Assembly: GCF_963678635.1 (NCBI RefSeq) | Contig: NW_026970820.1 | Location: forward strand, 374,001-434,000 | Direction: 5' to 3' | DNA length: 60,000 nt | DNA from: Symsagittifera roscoffensis | Taxonomy: Eukaryota > Xenacoelomorpha > Acoela > Convolutidae | Part shown: positions 1 to 10,825 of the stretch, piece after piece | Position numbering within the stretch: position 1 is the first letter of the stretch | How the letters are laid out: each line of letters begins with the position of its first letter | Position numbers and translations under genes: made by a program | The notes under the pieces: model-generated | The model's input: the letters and a program-made list of their open reading frames with translations, nothing else | What the model was told of the DNA's origin: nothing | The model's database searches: none

Positions 1-855
1 GAAAACTAGAACATTTTTGTTGGCCACTTCCGAAATTAAGACTTTTTTCTTCGAAATTTGGCCAATTTTATTTGAAGTAAAATAGTAGTATAATAGCCGA
101 GAAAAAAAAATTGTAAAAACCACAATTTTTATCCAATTTTGACGTTTAAATACCCAATACCTACTAAAATGTCTATGACAAGCTCAAATATGCCATCAAA
201 AATCATTTTTTCTCACTTTTTAAAATTTTTGTTTTTTTGATATACAATGTTGAGTCAGAAACGTGAAAAAACTATTTTTTTCAAAAAGTCAAAATAAAGT
301 GTTCCAATCAATTTGTTTCACTGAAACACACTTTATGAACCTGTTCAGAATGGGATTTTGGGTTAAAGCCGGAAACCTTACCTATTTTGAGAAAATTGGA
401 AAAAACACCTTTTTAGTTACAAAAAAACCATCATTTTTGTTGCAGTTTTTGAAAAAACTCAAATTTTTGAGAAAAATTTTTTTTCTCAAACCTTTATATT
501 TAGGCTCCCCAAACAGTCTACTTTCATCCATTCTCTGTCAATATACCCCATTTTTTGAACCAAAACAGAGTTAAAAGGTGATTTTTATCAAAAAACGTGT
601 TTTTTACCTTTTTTGCCCCCCATTTCCCTCTATAAGTCAACACATAACAAAATTTTGGCAAAACGGGGCAAAAGTGTATCCTTAGAATTTCAATACGGGG
701 CTGCATGCAAAAAATTAGGGAATTCTGACCTCCAGTTTTCGAGATCGTCTGTTTTTTCCAGGTTCCATTACGGTAGAGGTTTTACCAATGACCGGCCGGG
801 GCCCCAACCCCTGGCCTCCAAAATCATTGACGCCGAAGCGCGGACGACCACCTAG
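1..855 (+). repeat. Module 0, partial: S1b body with an unusual tail
   Basis: This is the 3' part of an S1b-like module. Up to about 742 it matches the S1b copies (TATAAG at 631-636, GCATGC at 703-708). After the shared TTTTCGAGA word the tail is no longer S1b. Its hairpin (794-816) has arms GGCCGGGG and CCCC-T-GGCC around loop CCCCAA, and it ends in GCCGAAGCGCGGACGACCAC before CTAG, which resembles the S2 tail. It therefore looks like a body/tail recombinant. An L module follows. Confidence 0.85.
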
Positions 856-865
856 CACCCTCAAG

Positions 866-875
866 GTCACGTGAC
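866..875. other. GTCACGTGAC palindrome in L head
   Basis: Perfect 10-bp palindrome with a CACGTG core, 11 bp after the junction. It is repeated at 3070-3079 and 37305-37314 and absent from the alternative L heads (modules 3 and 21). CACGTG is the canonical E-box; binding here is inferred only. Confidence 0.4.
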
Positions 876-1296
876 TTACTTTTGTTTTTGGTATTTTCTG
901 AAACCAAAACAATAAGGTCATGCGCCAATATCATGGCCTCAAGCAAAGACGTCGGACTCTACGCATTCACATTAGCCTTGCGCCATTCGGGCGCAAATGC
1001 CAATGCTCAATTAATTTTGCCAGGTGAAAATTTTTCAAAGGAAAATGCTGATAAATTTTAACTGAAACTACCACCAAAAAAAACCAAAGATATCAAAGTG
1101 TGAAACAATCAAGTTTTTGCTAATACCGGGCATGCAGTGAGACTGATTTCGGCAAAAATAAAATGGAAAATGAAGGAAATGGAAAGAAAAAAATTGTTCA
1201 AAATAAGAACGCAACTTCAAAAACTTATTTGATCTCCGCTAATGTCATAATTCCGATCAGGCTGATTTCAGATTTTAAGCGTCGAATTTACGGTTA

Positions 1297-1365
1297 CGGC
1301 TGCTCCCTCTACAGGTCCCAGAGGGACCGAGTGAGCATCCTACCTCGATCCAGGATAACGGATAG
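1297..1365 (+). other. L structured element (CGGCTGCTC...), copy 1
   Basis: A 69-nt GC-rich island in AT-rich DNA. Inner hairpin GGTCCC-AGA-GGGACC (1314-1328) is enclosed by GCT-CTC / GAG-AGC pairing and followed by ATCCT (1337-1341) pairing with AGGAT (1352-1356). It lies at +441 in the module. It could be a structured RNA or folded DNA; no known RNA family is recognised. Confidence 0.5.
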
Positions 1366-2808
1366 TTGTTTTCAATTTTTCACAAAGTTTTTTTCACTAA
1401 TGCTTGTTTTCAATTCCTCATGAGAAGCTGTATAATTTTTTAAAAAATTAATTTTATTAATCAATGCTTCCAAGAACAACTGTTGTTAGGGGGTTACAAA
1501 TGCGGTTGGTGAAAACTAGTAAGGGATAATGATGAGAAAAATTGTAAGTTTTCAAATGAATTTAAAAACAGTTTTTTTCTTTTTTCTTTTGTAAATCGGG
1601 AGAAATGAATCACTTTTTTTTGTTTTCCTCGCACCACTCACTGTTCTTAAGTAATGAAGATTCCTGTTCTAGCCGTTTATTACACTTTGGCAGAAACAAC
1701 ATCAATAGATGTAAAATGTTTAAAAAAAAAAATTAAAAATTATGTTTTTTTTTTAAAAAAGTCAAAAATTTGTAATTTTCAAAATTGAAAAAAAGTGAAA
1801 ATTAATTGCGTATTACGATTCAGCGTACCCAACTTAGTGGGTCTAGCATTTTAAATTACCAAAAAATGTTGAAAATTGTAGATTTTATGAAGTTTTCATT
1901 CTGGCTATGTTTCCTTGTCGCCTCCACTTAAGGCACCTTTGAGCCAACTTGAGAAACTGGAACCTAAACAAGCTAAGCAGATAGTCTGAATGAGCCATTT
2001 TTAGCTTGATAACACGCCTGGAAGAAAAAAAAATCCAGAAAAGAAAGAAAATTTTGAACTTTAACCTTTTTTTCTTCTTCAAATGGCGATACTTAGAATA
2101 ATTTTTCAGCTGAAAAGTTCAAAAAAAATCGAAAAATTCGAATTTTGAAAAATTTTTAAAAAAATCTCATCACTCTGTTTATTGGAGTCTTCGAGGTTTT
2201 TGGAGACCTTATCTGGCGACTAACAACAAGTGGATCACTTATTTTAAAATTTTGAGAAAGGTCAAAAAAACATGTTTTTTCGACTTTTTTCACAGAATTC
2301 CGAAAGCAATATCTTGGCTAAAAACAAGAATGAGGGCCTAAAATTAGTACAAACAGTACTCCCACATAAGGTATATTAGGGTGGAAACAAAAAATTTACT
2401 CTGACTCAATAATCGTTTTTTAACTTTATTTCTGAACAAGAAATTGAAAAGAAATCAAAAACTTAAAATTTTTTTGAAAAAAATGATTTTTTTTTAAAAG
2501 TGCCAATTTTTAGCTGAAACTTTTCATTTTAGCTAAGAAAACCAGAGCAATGCCCTTTAAGCTCAATTAAATTAATATAGCAAATTGTTTTCAAGTTTTT
2601 TCGTTAAAAGCTTTCATTTTGAAAGAGTAGTCAAAATTGGGTAAAAAAAAGTCAAAAAAATCAATTTTCTCTGATTCAAAAACCTCCACCACCATGATAA
2701 TTAGTTCGTTAGATAGGACTCCTAAGATCAATTTAGACTTACTTTCATAAAAATATCAAAATTTTTACTTATTTTTGAGAATTAAGCAAAATAAAAATTT
2801 TTCCCAAA

Positions 2809-2825
2809 TTGGGCAAAAAGCCCAA
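2809..2825. repeat. TTGGGC-AAAAA-GCCCAA hairpin, L class
   Basis: Perfect six-pair stem with an A5 loop, present in all L modules (also 5016-5032, 7229-7245, 37044-37060, 39268-39284). It lies about 100 bp upstream of the GCATGC tail anchor and is invariant by eye. Confidence 0.5.
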
Positions 2826-3059
2826 ATTAGCCCAAACACCTGTTAAAAATTGTTGGGTCAAAAAATCACAAAAGGAAACCCCTATTCGTTTGACATTTTA
2901 GGGCCGCATGCAAAAAATTAGACCAATCTAACCTGACAATTTCGAGAATCAACTTTTTTGTCAAAATTCTCTAAAGACCAATTTAGGGAGATTACTTGTA
3001 CCGGTGGGGGCCCTACCCCACCTAAAAAATTTTTGAAATGCTGGAACGCGGCCACCTAG

Positions 3060-5266
3060 CACCCTCAAGGTCACGTGACTTATTTTTGTTTTTCGTATTT
3101 TCTGAAACCAAAACATTAAGGTCATGCGTCCATATCATGGCCTCAAGCAAAGACGTCGGACTCTACGCATTCCCATTTGCAATGCGCCCTTCGGGCGCAA
3201 ATGCCAATGCTCAATTAATTTTGCCAGTTGAAAATTTTTCAAAGGAAAATTCTGATAAATTTTAACTTAAACTACCACCAAAAAAACCAAAGATATCAAA
3301 GTGTGAAACAATCAACTTTTGCTAATACCGGGCATGCAGTGAGACTGATTTTGGCAAAAATAAAATGGAAAATGAAGGAAATGGAAAGAAAAAAATGTTC
3401 AAAATTAGAACGCATTATCAAAAACGTATTTGATCTCCGCTAATGTCATAATTCCAATCAAGCTAATTGCAGATTTTAAGCGTACAATTTACCATTACGG
3501 CTGCTCCCTCCACAGGTCCCAGAGGGACCGAGTGAGCATCCTACCTCGATCCAGGATAACGGATAGTTGTTTTTAATTTTTCACAAAATATTTTTTCACT
3601 AATGCTTGTTTTCAATTCGTCATGAGAGGCTGTTTAAATTTTAAAAAACTGATTTTATTAATCAATGCTTCCAAGAACAACTGATGTTAGGGGTTGCAAA
3701 TGCGGTTGGTGAAAACTAGTAAGGGATAATGATGAGAAAAATTGTAAGTTTTCAAATGAATTTAAAAACAGTTTTTTTCTTTTTTTTCTTTTGTAAATCG
3801 GGAGAAATGAATCAATTTTTTCAAGTTTTCCTCGCACCACCCACTGTTCATAAGTAATGAAGATTCCTGTTCTAGTCGTTTATAAAACTTTGGCAGAAAA
3901 AACATCAATATGATGTTAAATGTTTTAAAAAAGAGAAAAAATTAAAAATTATGTTTTTTTTTTCAAATCAAAAATTTGTAATTTTCAAAATTAAAAAAAA
4001 AGTGAAAATTAATTGCATATTACGATTCAGCGTACCCAACTTACTAGGTCTAGCATTTTAAATTACCAAAAAATGTTGAAAATTGTACATTTTATGAAGT
4101 TTTCATTTTGGCTATTTTTCCTTGTCGCCTCCACTTGAGGCACCTTTGAGCCAACTTGAGAAACTGGAACCTAAACAAGCTACACAGATAGTCTGAATGA
4201 GCCATTTTCAGCGTGATAACATGCCTGGAAGAAAAAAAAATTCCAGAAAAGAAAGAACATTTTGAACTTTAAACTTTTTTCTTCTTCAAATGGCGATACT
4301 TAGAATAATTTTTCAGCTGAAAAGTTCAAAAAAAATCAAAAAATTCAAATTTTGAAAAAATTTTAATAAAATCTCATCAGTCTGTTTATTGGAGTCTTCG
4401 AGGTTTTGGGAGACCTTATCTGGCGGCTAACAACAAAAGGATCACTTATTATAAAAATTTGAGAAAGGTCCAAAAAACATGTTTTTTCGATTTTTTTGAC
4501 AGAATTCCGAAAGCAATATCTTGACTAAAAACAAAAATGAGGGCCTAAAATTAGTACAAACAGTACTCCCACATAAAGTACATTAGGTTGGAAACAAAAA
4601 ATTGACTCTGACTCAAAAATCGTTTTTTAACTTTATTTCTGAACAAAAAATTGTAAAAAAATCAAAAATTAAAAAATTTTTTGAAAAAAACGATTGTTTT
4701 GAAAAAGTGCCAATTTTTAGCTGAAACTTTTCATTTTAGCTAAGAAAGCCAGAGCAATGTTCTTTAAGCTCAAATAATTTAATTAAGCAAATTATTTTCA
4801 AGTTTTTTCGTTAAAGGCTTTTATTTTGAAAAAGTATTCAAAAATGGGTAAAAAAAAGTCAAAAAAAATAATTTTCTCAGATTGAAAAACCTCCACTGCC
4901 ATGATGATTAGTTCGTTCGATAGGACTACTAAGATCAATTTAGACGTTCTTTCATAAGTATATCAAAATTTTTATTTATTTTTGAGAATTAAGCAAAATA
5001 AAAACTTTTCCCAAATTGGGCAAAAAGCCCAAATTAGCCCAAACACCTGATAAAAATTGTTGGGTCAAAAAGTCACAAAAGGAAACCCCTATTCGTTTGA
5101 CATTTTAGGGCCGCATGCAAAAAATTAGACCAATCTAACCTGACAATTTCGAGAATCGACTTTTTTGTCAAAATTCTCTAAAGACCAATTTAGGGAGATT
5201 ACTTGTACCGGTGGGGGCCCTACCCCACCTAAAAAATTTTTGAAATGCTGGAACGCGGCCACCTAG
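3060..5266 (+). repeat. Module 2, L class (2207 bp)
   Basis: A close copy of module 1 with the same head palindrome (3070-3079). The head hairpin TGCGCCC-TTC-GGGCGCA is at 3183-3199, the structured element at 3498-3566, the TTGGGC hairpin at 5016-5032 and the tail hairpin at 5210-5229. Differences from module 1 are scattered substitutions and A/T-run length changes, as expected for ageing repeats rather than constrained coding sequence. Confidence 0.9.
3498..3566 (+). other. L structured element, copy 2
   Basis: Same 69-nt length at +438. The flank upstream has changed (ACCATTACGG instead of ACGGTTACGG), while the stems GGTCCC/GGGACC and ATCCT/AGGAT are unchanged. Confidence 0.5.
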
Positions 5267-5383
5267 CACAATCAGGTACTAGTGGTGGATGTTTGTTTTT
5301 CGTGTTTTGTCAAACCAAAAGAGAGCGTGGTCATGCATCGACATCATGTGCTCAAGCAAATACGTGGACTTCTACGCATTCCC

Positions 5384-5417
5384 ATTCGCAATGCGCCCGT
5401 CGGGCGCAAATGCGAAT
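5384..5417. repeat. Extended inverted repeat in L head
   Basis: ATTCGCA / TGCGCCC / GTC / GGGCGCA / TGCGAAT: 14 pairs with a small internal loop. Shorter equivalents are at 978-996, 3183-3199, 35212-35228 and 37426-37442. Its position (about +120) and mostly TTC loop parallel the GAGCACCC hairpin of S modules, but no T run follows. Confidence 0.5.
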
Positions 5418-5710
5418 GCTCAATTAATTTTGTCAGGTGAAAAAAAATTTTTACAGAAAAATTCTGATAAATTTTAATTTAAACTATCACCAAAAAACGC
5501 AAAGCATTCAAAGTGTGAAACAATCAAGTTTTGCTATTACCGAGCATGCAGTGAGACTGATTTCGGCAAAAGTAAAAGAGAAAATGAAGGAACTGGAAAG
5601 AAAAAAACTGTTCAAAATAAGAACGCAACATCAAAAACTTATTTGATATCCGCTAATGTCATAATTCAGATCAGGCTGATTTCAGATTTTAAGCGTAGAT
5701 TTTACGGTTA

Positions 5711-5779
5711 CGGCTGCTCTCTCTACAGGTCCCACAGGGACCGAGTGAGCATCCTACCTCGATCCAGGATAACGGATAG
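5711..5779 (+). other. L structured element, copy 3
   Basis: 69 nt at +444. The hairpin loop is ACA instead of AGA and one spacer base differs (CTCTCTCT), with all stem bases kept (5728-5742). Confidence 0.5.
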
Positions 5780-7480
5780 TTGTTTCAAATTTTTCACAAA
5801 ATATTTTTTCACTAATGCTTGTTTTCAATTCCTCATGAGAAGCTGTATAAATTTTAAAAAATTGATTTTTTTAATCAATGCTTCCAAGAACAACTGATGT
5901 TAGGCGGTTACAAATGCGGTTGGTGAAAACTAGTTAGGGATAATGATGAGAAAAATTGTAAGTTTTCAAATGAATTTAAAAACAGTTTATTTCTTTTTTT
6001 CTTTTGTAAATCGGGAGAAATGAATCAGTTTTTTTTAAGTTTTCCTCGCACCACCCACTGTTCCTAAGAAATGAAGATTCCTGTTCTAGCCGTTTATAAC
6101 ACTTTGGCAGAAAAAACATCAATATGATGTAAAATGTTTTAAAAAGAGAAAAAGTTAAAAATTATGTTTTTTTTTTTAAAAATCAAAAAATTGTAATTTT
6201 CAAAATTGAAAAAAAGTAAAAATTAATTGCATATTACAATTCACCGTACCCAACTTAGTGGGTATAGCATTTTAAATTACCAAAAAATGTTGAAAATTGT
6301 AGATTTTATGAAGTTTTCATTTTGGCTATTTTTCCTTGTCGCCTCCACTTAAGGCACCTTTGAGCCAACTTGAGAAACTGGAACCTAAACAAGCTATACA
6401 GATAGGCTGAATGAGCCATTTTCAGCGTGATAACACGCCTGGAAGAAAAAAAACTCCAGAAAAGAAAGAAAATTTTGAACTTTAACCTTTTTTCTTCTTC
6501 AAATGGCGATACTTAGTATAATTTTTCAGCTGAAAAGTTCAAAAAAAATCAAAAAATTCAAATTTTGAAAAAATTTTAAAAAAATCTCATCAGTCTGTTT
6601 ATTGGAGTCTTCGAGGTTTTGGGAGATCTTATCTGGCGGCTAACAACAAAAGGATCACTTATTATAAAAATTTGAGAAAGGTCAAAAAAACATGTTTTTT
6701 CGATTTTTTTGACAGAATTCCGAAAGCAATATCTTGGCTAAAAACAAAAATGAGGGCCTAAAATTAGTACAAACCGTACTCCCACATAAAGTACATTAGG
6801 TTGGAAACAAAAAAATGACTCTGACTCAAAAATCGTTTTTTAACTTTATTTCTGAACAAAAAATTGTAAAAAAATCTAAAATTAAAAAATTTTTTGAAAA
6901 AAACGATTGTTTTGAAAAAGTGCCAATTTTTAGCTGAAACTTTTCATTTTAGCTAAGAAAGCCAGAGCAAGGTTCTTTAAGCTCAAATAATTTAATTAAG
7001 CAAATTATTTTCAAGTTTTTTCGTTAAAGGCTTTTATTTTGAAAAAGTATTCAAAAATGGGTAAAAAAAAGTCAAAAAAATTAATTTATTCAGATTGAAA
7101 AACCTCCACTGCCATGATGATTAGTTCGTTCGATAGGACTACTGAGATCAATTTAGACGTATTTTCATAAGTATATCAAAATTTTTATTTATTTTTGAGA
7201 ATTAAGCAAAATAAAAACTTTTCCCAAATTGGGCAAAAAGCCCAAATTAGCCCAAACACCTGTTAAAAATTGTTGGGTCAAAAAGTCACAAGAGGAAACC
7301 CCTATTCGTTTGACATTTTAGGGCCGCATGCAAAAAATTAGACCAATCTAACCTGACAATTTCGAGAATCGACTTTTTTGCAAAATTTCTCTATAGTCCA
7401 TTTGAGGGATATTACTTGTACCGGTGGGGGCCCCTACCCCACCTCAAAAAATTTTGTAATGCTGGAACGCGGCCACCTAG

Positions 7481-9076
7481 AGCTTTTTGTGGCCCCGCTA
7501 TATCATTCATTTTTGACAAGTAGGTTCCGCGGGGGGCGGAGCAGGGGAACGCTAAACGCACTTGCAAAAAAGAGCACCCTCCGGGTGCTCTTTTTTTTGC
7601 TCGAAAGTCTTGTAAAACGGTTTGGAACTGTAAATATTGGAAGCAGTTACAGATAAAACTTTTTGCATCTTTGTGCTCATAGTCACAAGCGGTTATCGAG
7701 AGCTTCAAAAACTCAATCTTGACATGATCTATCTCTAAAATAGACTAAATTAAGTGATTTTACGTTTTTCAATGATTCTTGAAGAGGACTGTCTCAACGA
7801 AAACAAGTTTTCGGAAACAGTCCTGGTAACTTAGTTTTGATCTCATTTTTGAGTCTATTGCCTTCAAATTGTGATTAGTAGGCTGACGGAACCTATATTA
7901 TGTCCTAAAAAGATTGAGTTTGTGTCAAAAAGATGAAAGGCAAGAGAAAAAAAAACATTAAAAAAAGTATTAAAATTTTCAAAAAATTAAAAAAATTGAA
8001 ACTTTTTTTCCAAAACACTCGGTTTTTTGTTTTGTCATAAAATAACAACAAATTGAGGTATAATGGACTTTAAATAGTCCATTTCGACTAGTTTTTACGA
8101 TTCAAGTACATTTTAACTTAATAATAACATTCAAAAAACCACTGGAAATGGTGTTTTTCAGCAAACGCCCTTTTTGACCACACCTACGAAATTCATAACT
8201 TTTTATCTAACAAATATAGAGACCTCGGGTTTTTTGCATTGTAAAAAACATCCTACGGCTCACCTGTCGCACGCAAAAACCAACAAATTTTCTTTTTAAT
8301 TTTTCCCGCAATTTTGAATTAGGGCGTTTTTTGGCTATTTTGGTCCTTTTGGGCAATAAAAAGTCAAATTTAGAGACATCTGTCAAAAAAACTGTTATCA
8401 CATGATAGAGTCAGCTTGCCATGGCTTACCAAATAGTGTCCTGAGTGAGACCAAAATTGCCCTCTAATTGTCCGTGGGGGGAGGAAATTGAAAATTTTCA
8501 TTTTTGGCGGGAAAATTTGAAATTTTTCAAAAAAACATTTACTCTGCAGACAACGGCTTTAAACTAATGTTGGCATGGCACGCATTTTTTGCCTTCATAA
8601 CTAGGGTCGATTTCTGCCGGGAACCTTGATTTTTCAAAAAAATGACCAAAATTTTTGTTGCATTTTTTCAAAAAAATCAAATTTTTGACAAAAATAAAAA
8701 TTCCAAATACTACATAATTAGACTCCCCAAACTGTCTACTTTCATCCATTCCCTATCAATATACCCCATTTTCTTAACCAAAACCGAGTTATGGGGCCAA
8801 AAAGTCAAAAAACGTGAAAAAACGACATTTCACGCCCATTTTCGCCCCAAAAGTACCACACATAATATTTTTTCGGAAAAACGTCACGAGAGTTTTCGCC
8901 TTATCTCAAAAAGTTTCAGGGGGGTTGGCAAAATTTCAGAGAGATCTGACCTACAGTTTTCGAGAACTTGACTTTTTCTGCAAGAAAAGAATAAAAGGTA
9001 AATGTTCCTTCGAACCGACGGGGCCCCCTTCCCCTGTCTCTACTGAACGCCGAAGCCGGACGCGGCGGCCACCTAG
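7481..9076 (+). repeat. Module 4, S1a class (1596 bp)
   Basis: The first S module follows an L tail. Its head AGCTTTTTGTGGCCCCGCT contains the GTGGCC arm that can pair with GGCCAC of the preceding tail. The GAGCACCC hairpin is at 7564-7600 and the 40-nt hairpin at 7785-7824. The S1a body lacks the TTGAGTCAGAAACG subrepeats of S1b and instead carries AAACGCCCTTTTT and TTTTTGGCGGGAAAATTT phrases (near 8163 and 8501). The tail hairpin GACGGGG/CCCC-T-GTC is at 9017-9038. Confidence 0.9.
7564..7600 (+). terminator. Terminator-like hairpin, module 4
   Basis: GCAAAAAAGAGCACCC pairs with GGGTGCTC followed by T8 and GC; loop TCC. The A tract makes it T-tailed on both strands. A GC stem followed by a T run would stop Pol III (T run) or resemble a bacterial intrinsic terminator; function is inferred. 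Confidence 0.4.
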
Positions 9077-9163
9077 TTGTCACTGTGGCCCCGCTAAGTA
9101 AGTGACTTTTTTTTGACGAGTGGGTTCCGCGGGGGGCGGAGCAGGGGAACGCTTAACGCACTC

Positions 9164-9197
9164 GCAAAAGGAGCACCCTTCGGGTGCTCTTTTTTGC
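9164..9197 (+). terminator. Terminator-like hairpin, module 5
   Basis: GAGCACCC-TTC-GGGTGCTC followed by T6. The outer GCAAAA/TTTTGC arms also pair. Confidence 0.4.
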
Positions 9198-10466
9198 TCG
9201 AAAGTTTTCTGAAACGGTATCTGATGAACTTTGTTAGGTGTCACAAAAGCAACAACAAAAAACTTTCTGTATGTGATTAGAAAAGATCAAAAAAGATTTC
9301 TCATACTTTCATTGACTGAATCTACACCTGATAAGTCTCTAGAGAACTCTAAACCAAAGTAACTTATGTTTTTCAGTGATTCATGAAGAGGACCGTTCCA
9401 ACGAAAACAAGTTTTCGGAAACAGTCCTCATATTTTTTTTCGAGCACATTGTAAAGTACGTGGACTTTCAATTGTGACTAATAGCTGAATTGGACTTGGA
9501 ATTTGTCCCAAAGAGGTTAAGTTTGTCTCAAATTGATTAGAAGCAAAAGAAAAAATAAAAAAAAATTTTATTTGGAAAAAAAAGTTGAGTCAGAAACGTG
9601 AAAAAACCCTTTATTCAAAAGTCACTAAAAGTAGCTCCAATTGGCTTAAATCACTAGACTACAATATATGAACCTGTTCAGAATGGTTTTCAAGACCAAA
9701 GCCGTAAAACTTCCATATTTACAGAAAAGGCAAAAAAAACACGTTTTTGGTTAACTCAAAGAGGTAGATAAATCGGGTAAAGTCGTCTTCAGACCTATAG
9801 GATCGAGAAGTGATCTAAATAGGGTATATATGTAGTGTCCCTGTTAGGTCGCATGCAAAAAACTAGAACAGTTTTGTTGGCCACTTCCGAAATTAAGACT
9901 TTTTTTTCGAAATTTGGCCATTTTAATTTGTAGTAAAATAGTAGTAAAATAGCCGAGAAAAAAAATTGTAAAAACCATAATTTTTATTCAATTTTGACGT
10001 TTAAATACTCTATACGTACTAAAATGTCTATGGCAAGCTCAAATAAGCCATCAAAATTCATTTTTTCTCACTTTTTAAAATTTTTGTTTTTTTGATTTAC
10101 AATGTTGAGTCAGAAACGTAAAAAATCAATTTTTTTCAAAAAGTCAAAATAAAGTGATCCGATCAATTTGTTTCACTAAAACACACTTTATGAACCTGTT
10201 CAGAATGTGTGTTTGGGTTAGAGCCGAAAATTCACCCATTTTGAGAAAAGTGGAAAAAACACCTTTTTAGTTACAAAAAAACCATCATTTTTGTTGCAGT
10301 TTTTGGAAAAAATCATATTTTTGAGGAAAAAAAAATTTCTCAAACCTTTATATTTAGGCTCCTCAAACAGTCTACTTTCATCCATTTATTGTCAATATAC
10401 CCCATTTTTTGAACCAAAACAGAGTTAATAGGTGATTTTTATCAAAAAACGTGTTTTTTACCATTT

Positions 10467-10562
10467 TTGCCCCCCATTTCCCTCTATAAGTCAACACATA
10501 ACAAAATTTTGGCAAAACGGGGCAAAAGTGTATCCTTAGAATTTCAATACGAGGCTGCATGC
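10467..10562 (+). promoter_or_regulatory. Conserved TATA-containing block upstream of the tail (reference copy)
   Basis: The order is TTGCCCCCCATTTCCC, TCTATAAGTCAACACATAAC, AAAACGGGGCAAAAG, TGTATCCTTAGAATTTC and GCATGC. It recurs in S1b (TATAAG at 631, 10485, 12113, 16917, 18550, 25111, 29965, 31594, 33223, 45791, 47418 and 49047) and in S3 (23486, 34865). It is partly kept in S2 and S4. It could be a promoter about 330 bp upstream of the T-tailed hairpin in the next module. L and E lack the TATA word. Promoter function is inferred. Confidence 0.3.
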
Positions 10563-10649
10563 AAAAAATTAGGGAATTCTGACCTACAGTTTTCGAGAAC
10601 AGGACTTATTCTCCATGAAAAGGGTAAAAGGTAATTGTTCCTTCGAACC

Positions 10650-10825
10650 GACGGGGCCCCTTCCCCTGTCTCTGCTGAACGCCATAGCCGGACGCGGCGG
10701 CCACCTAGTTGTCACTGTGGCCCCGCTAATTTCTTGACTTTTGAGGAGAAGGTTCCGCGGGGGGCGGAGCAGGGGAACGCTTAACGCACTCGCAAAAGGA
10801 GCACCCTTCGGGTGCTCTTTTTTGC
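10650..10825 (+). ncRNA. Candidate structured RNA across a junction (reference copy)
   Basis: In about 175 nt there are four possible stems: the GACGGGG/CCCC-T-GTC tail hairpin (10650-10670); GGCCAC (10699-10704) with GTGGCC (10717-10722), whose loop holds the CTAG joint; a GTTCC/GGAAC stem (10753-10777); and the GAGCACCC hairpin ending in T6 (10792-10823). The same layout occurs at every junction followed by a GTGGCCCCGCT head. No known RNA family is recognised. It may instead be a DNA structure or replication end. Confidence 0.3.

Larger units (their letters stand above)
856..3059 (+). repeat. Module 1, L class (2204 bp)
   Basis: The head starts CACCCTCAAGG and contains the perfect 10-bp palindrome GTCACGTGAC (866-875). 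A TGCGCC/GGCGCA-type hairpin lies at 978-996 and the 69-nt structured element at 1297-1365. The remaining body is AT-rich without genes. Near the 3' end are a TTGGGC-AAAAA-GCCCAA hairpin (2809-2825) and the tail hairpin with arms GGTGGGG/CCCCACC (3003-3022). The tail ends in GCTGGAACGCGG before CCACCTAG. Confidence 0.9.
5267..7480 (+). repeat. Module 3, L class with alternative head (2214 bp)
   Basis: The head differs from modules 1 and 2: CACAATCAGGTACTAGTG replaces the CACGTG palindrome, as also in module 21. The head hairpin is the best in the L class: ATTCGCA, A, TGCGCCC, loop GTC, GGGCGCA, AA, TGCGAAT (5384-5417). The structured element lies at 5711-5779, with inner loop ACA instead of AGA and its stem intact. 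The TTGGGC hairpin is at 7229-7245. The tail hairpin at 7423-7443 has one extra loop C. Confidence 0.9.
9077..10708 (+). repeat. Module 5, S1b class (1632 bp)
   Basis: A reference S1b copy. It has head TTGTCACTGTGGCCCCGCT, a GTTCC/GGAAC stem (9124-9150), the GAGCACCC hairpin (9164-9197) and the 40-nt hairpin (9389-9428). Two TTGAGTCAGAAACG subrepeat starts lie at about 9584 and 10105, 521 bp apart. GCATGC anchors are at 9851-9856 and 10557-10562, TATAAG at 10485-10490, and the tail hairpin at 10650-10670. From about 9832 to its end it looks identical to module 6. Confidence 0.92.

Noticed and set aside
9200-9260. CTGATGA next to GAAAC in S1b heads as a hammerhead ribozyme core
   Set aside because: Satellite hammerheads need CTGATGA, stem II, GAAA and stem III in order. 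No GAAA follows at a suitable distance and I cannot draw stems I-III.
10378-10560. Minus-strand ~60-codon frame present in most S1b copies, with an in-register counterpart in S2 (shared LTYxGKWGAK-like stretch)
   Set aside because: The shared residues translate the conserved CCCCCATTTCCC and TATAAGTCAACA block, which is already conserved as DNA. The S1a copy has a stop in this frame, and the proposed start codon lies in the GCATGC anchor. A synonymous versus non-synonymous test over all copies would be needed to revive it.
10640-10670. Minus-strand GGTTCGAAGG as a tRNA B box
   Set aside because: The 3' part of the B box does not match, no T-arm can form around TTCGA, and no clear A box or acceptor stem is present.
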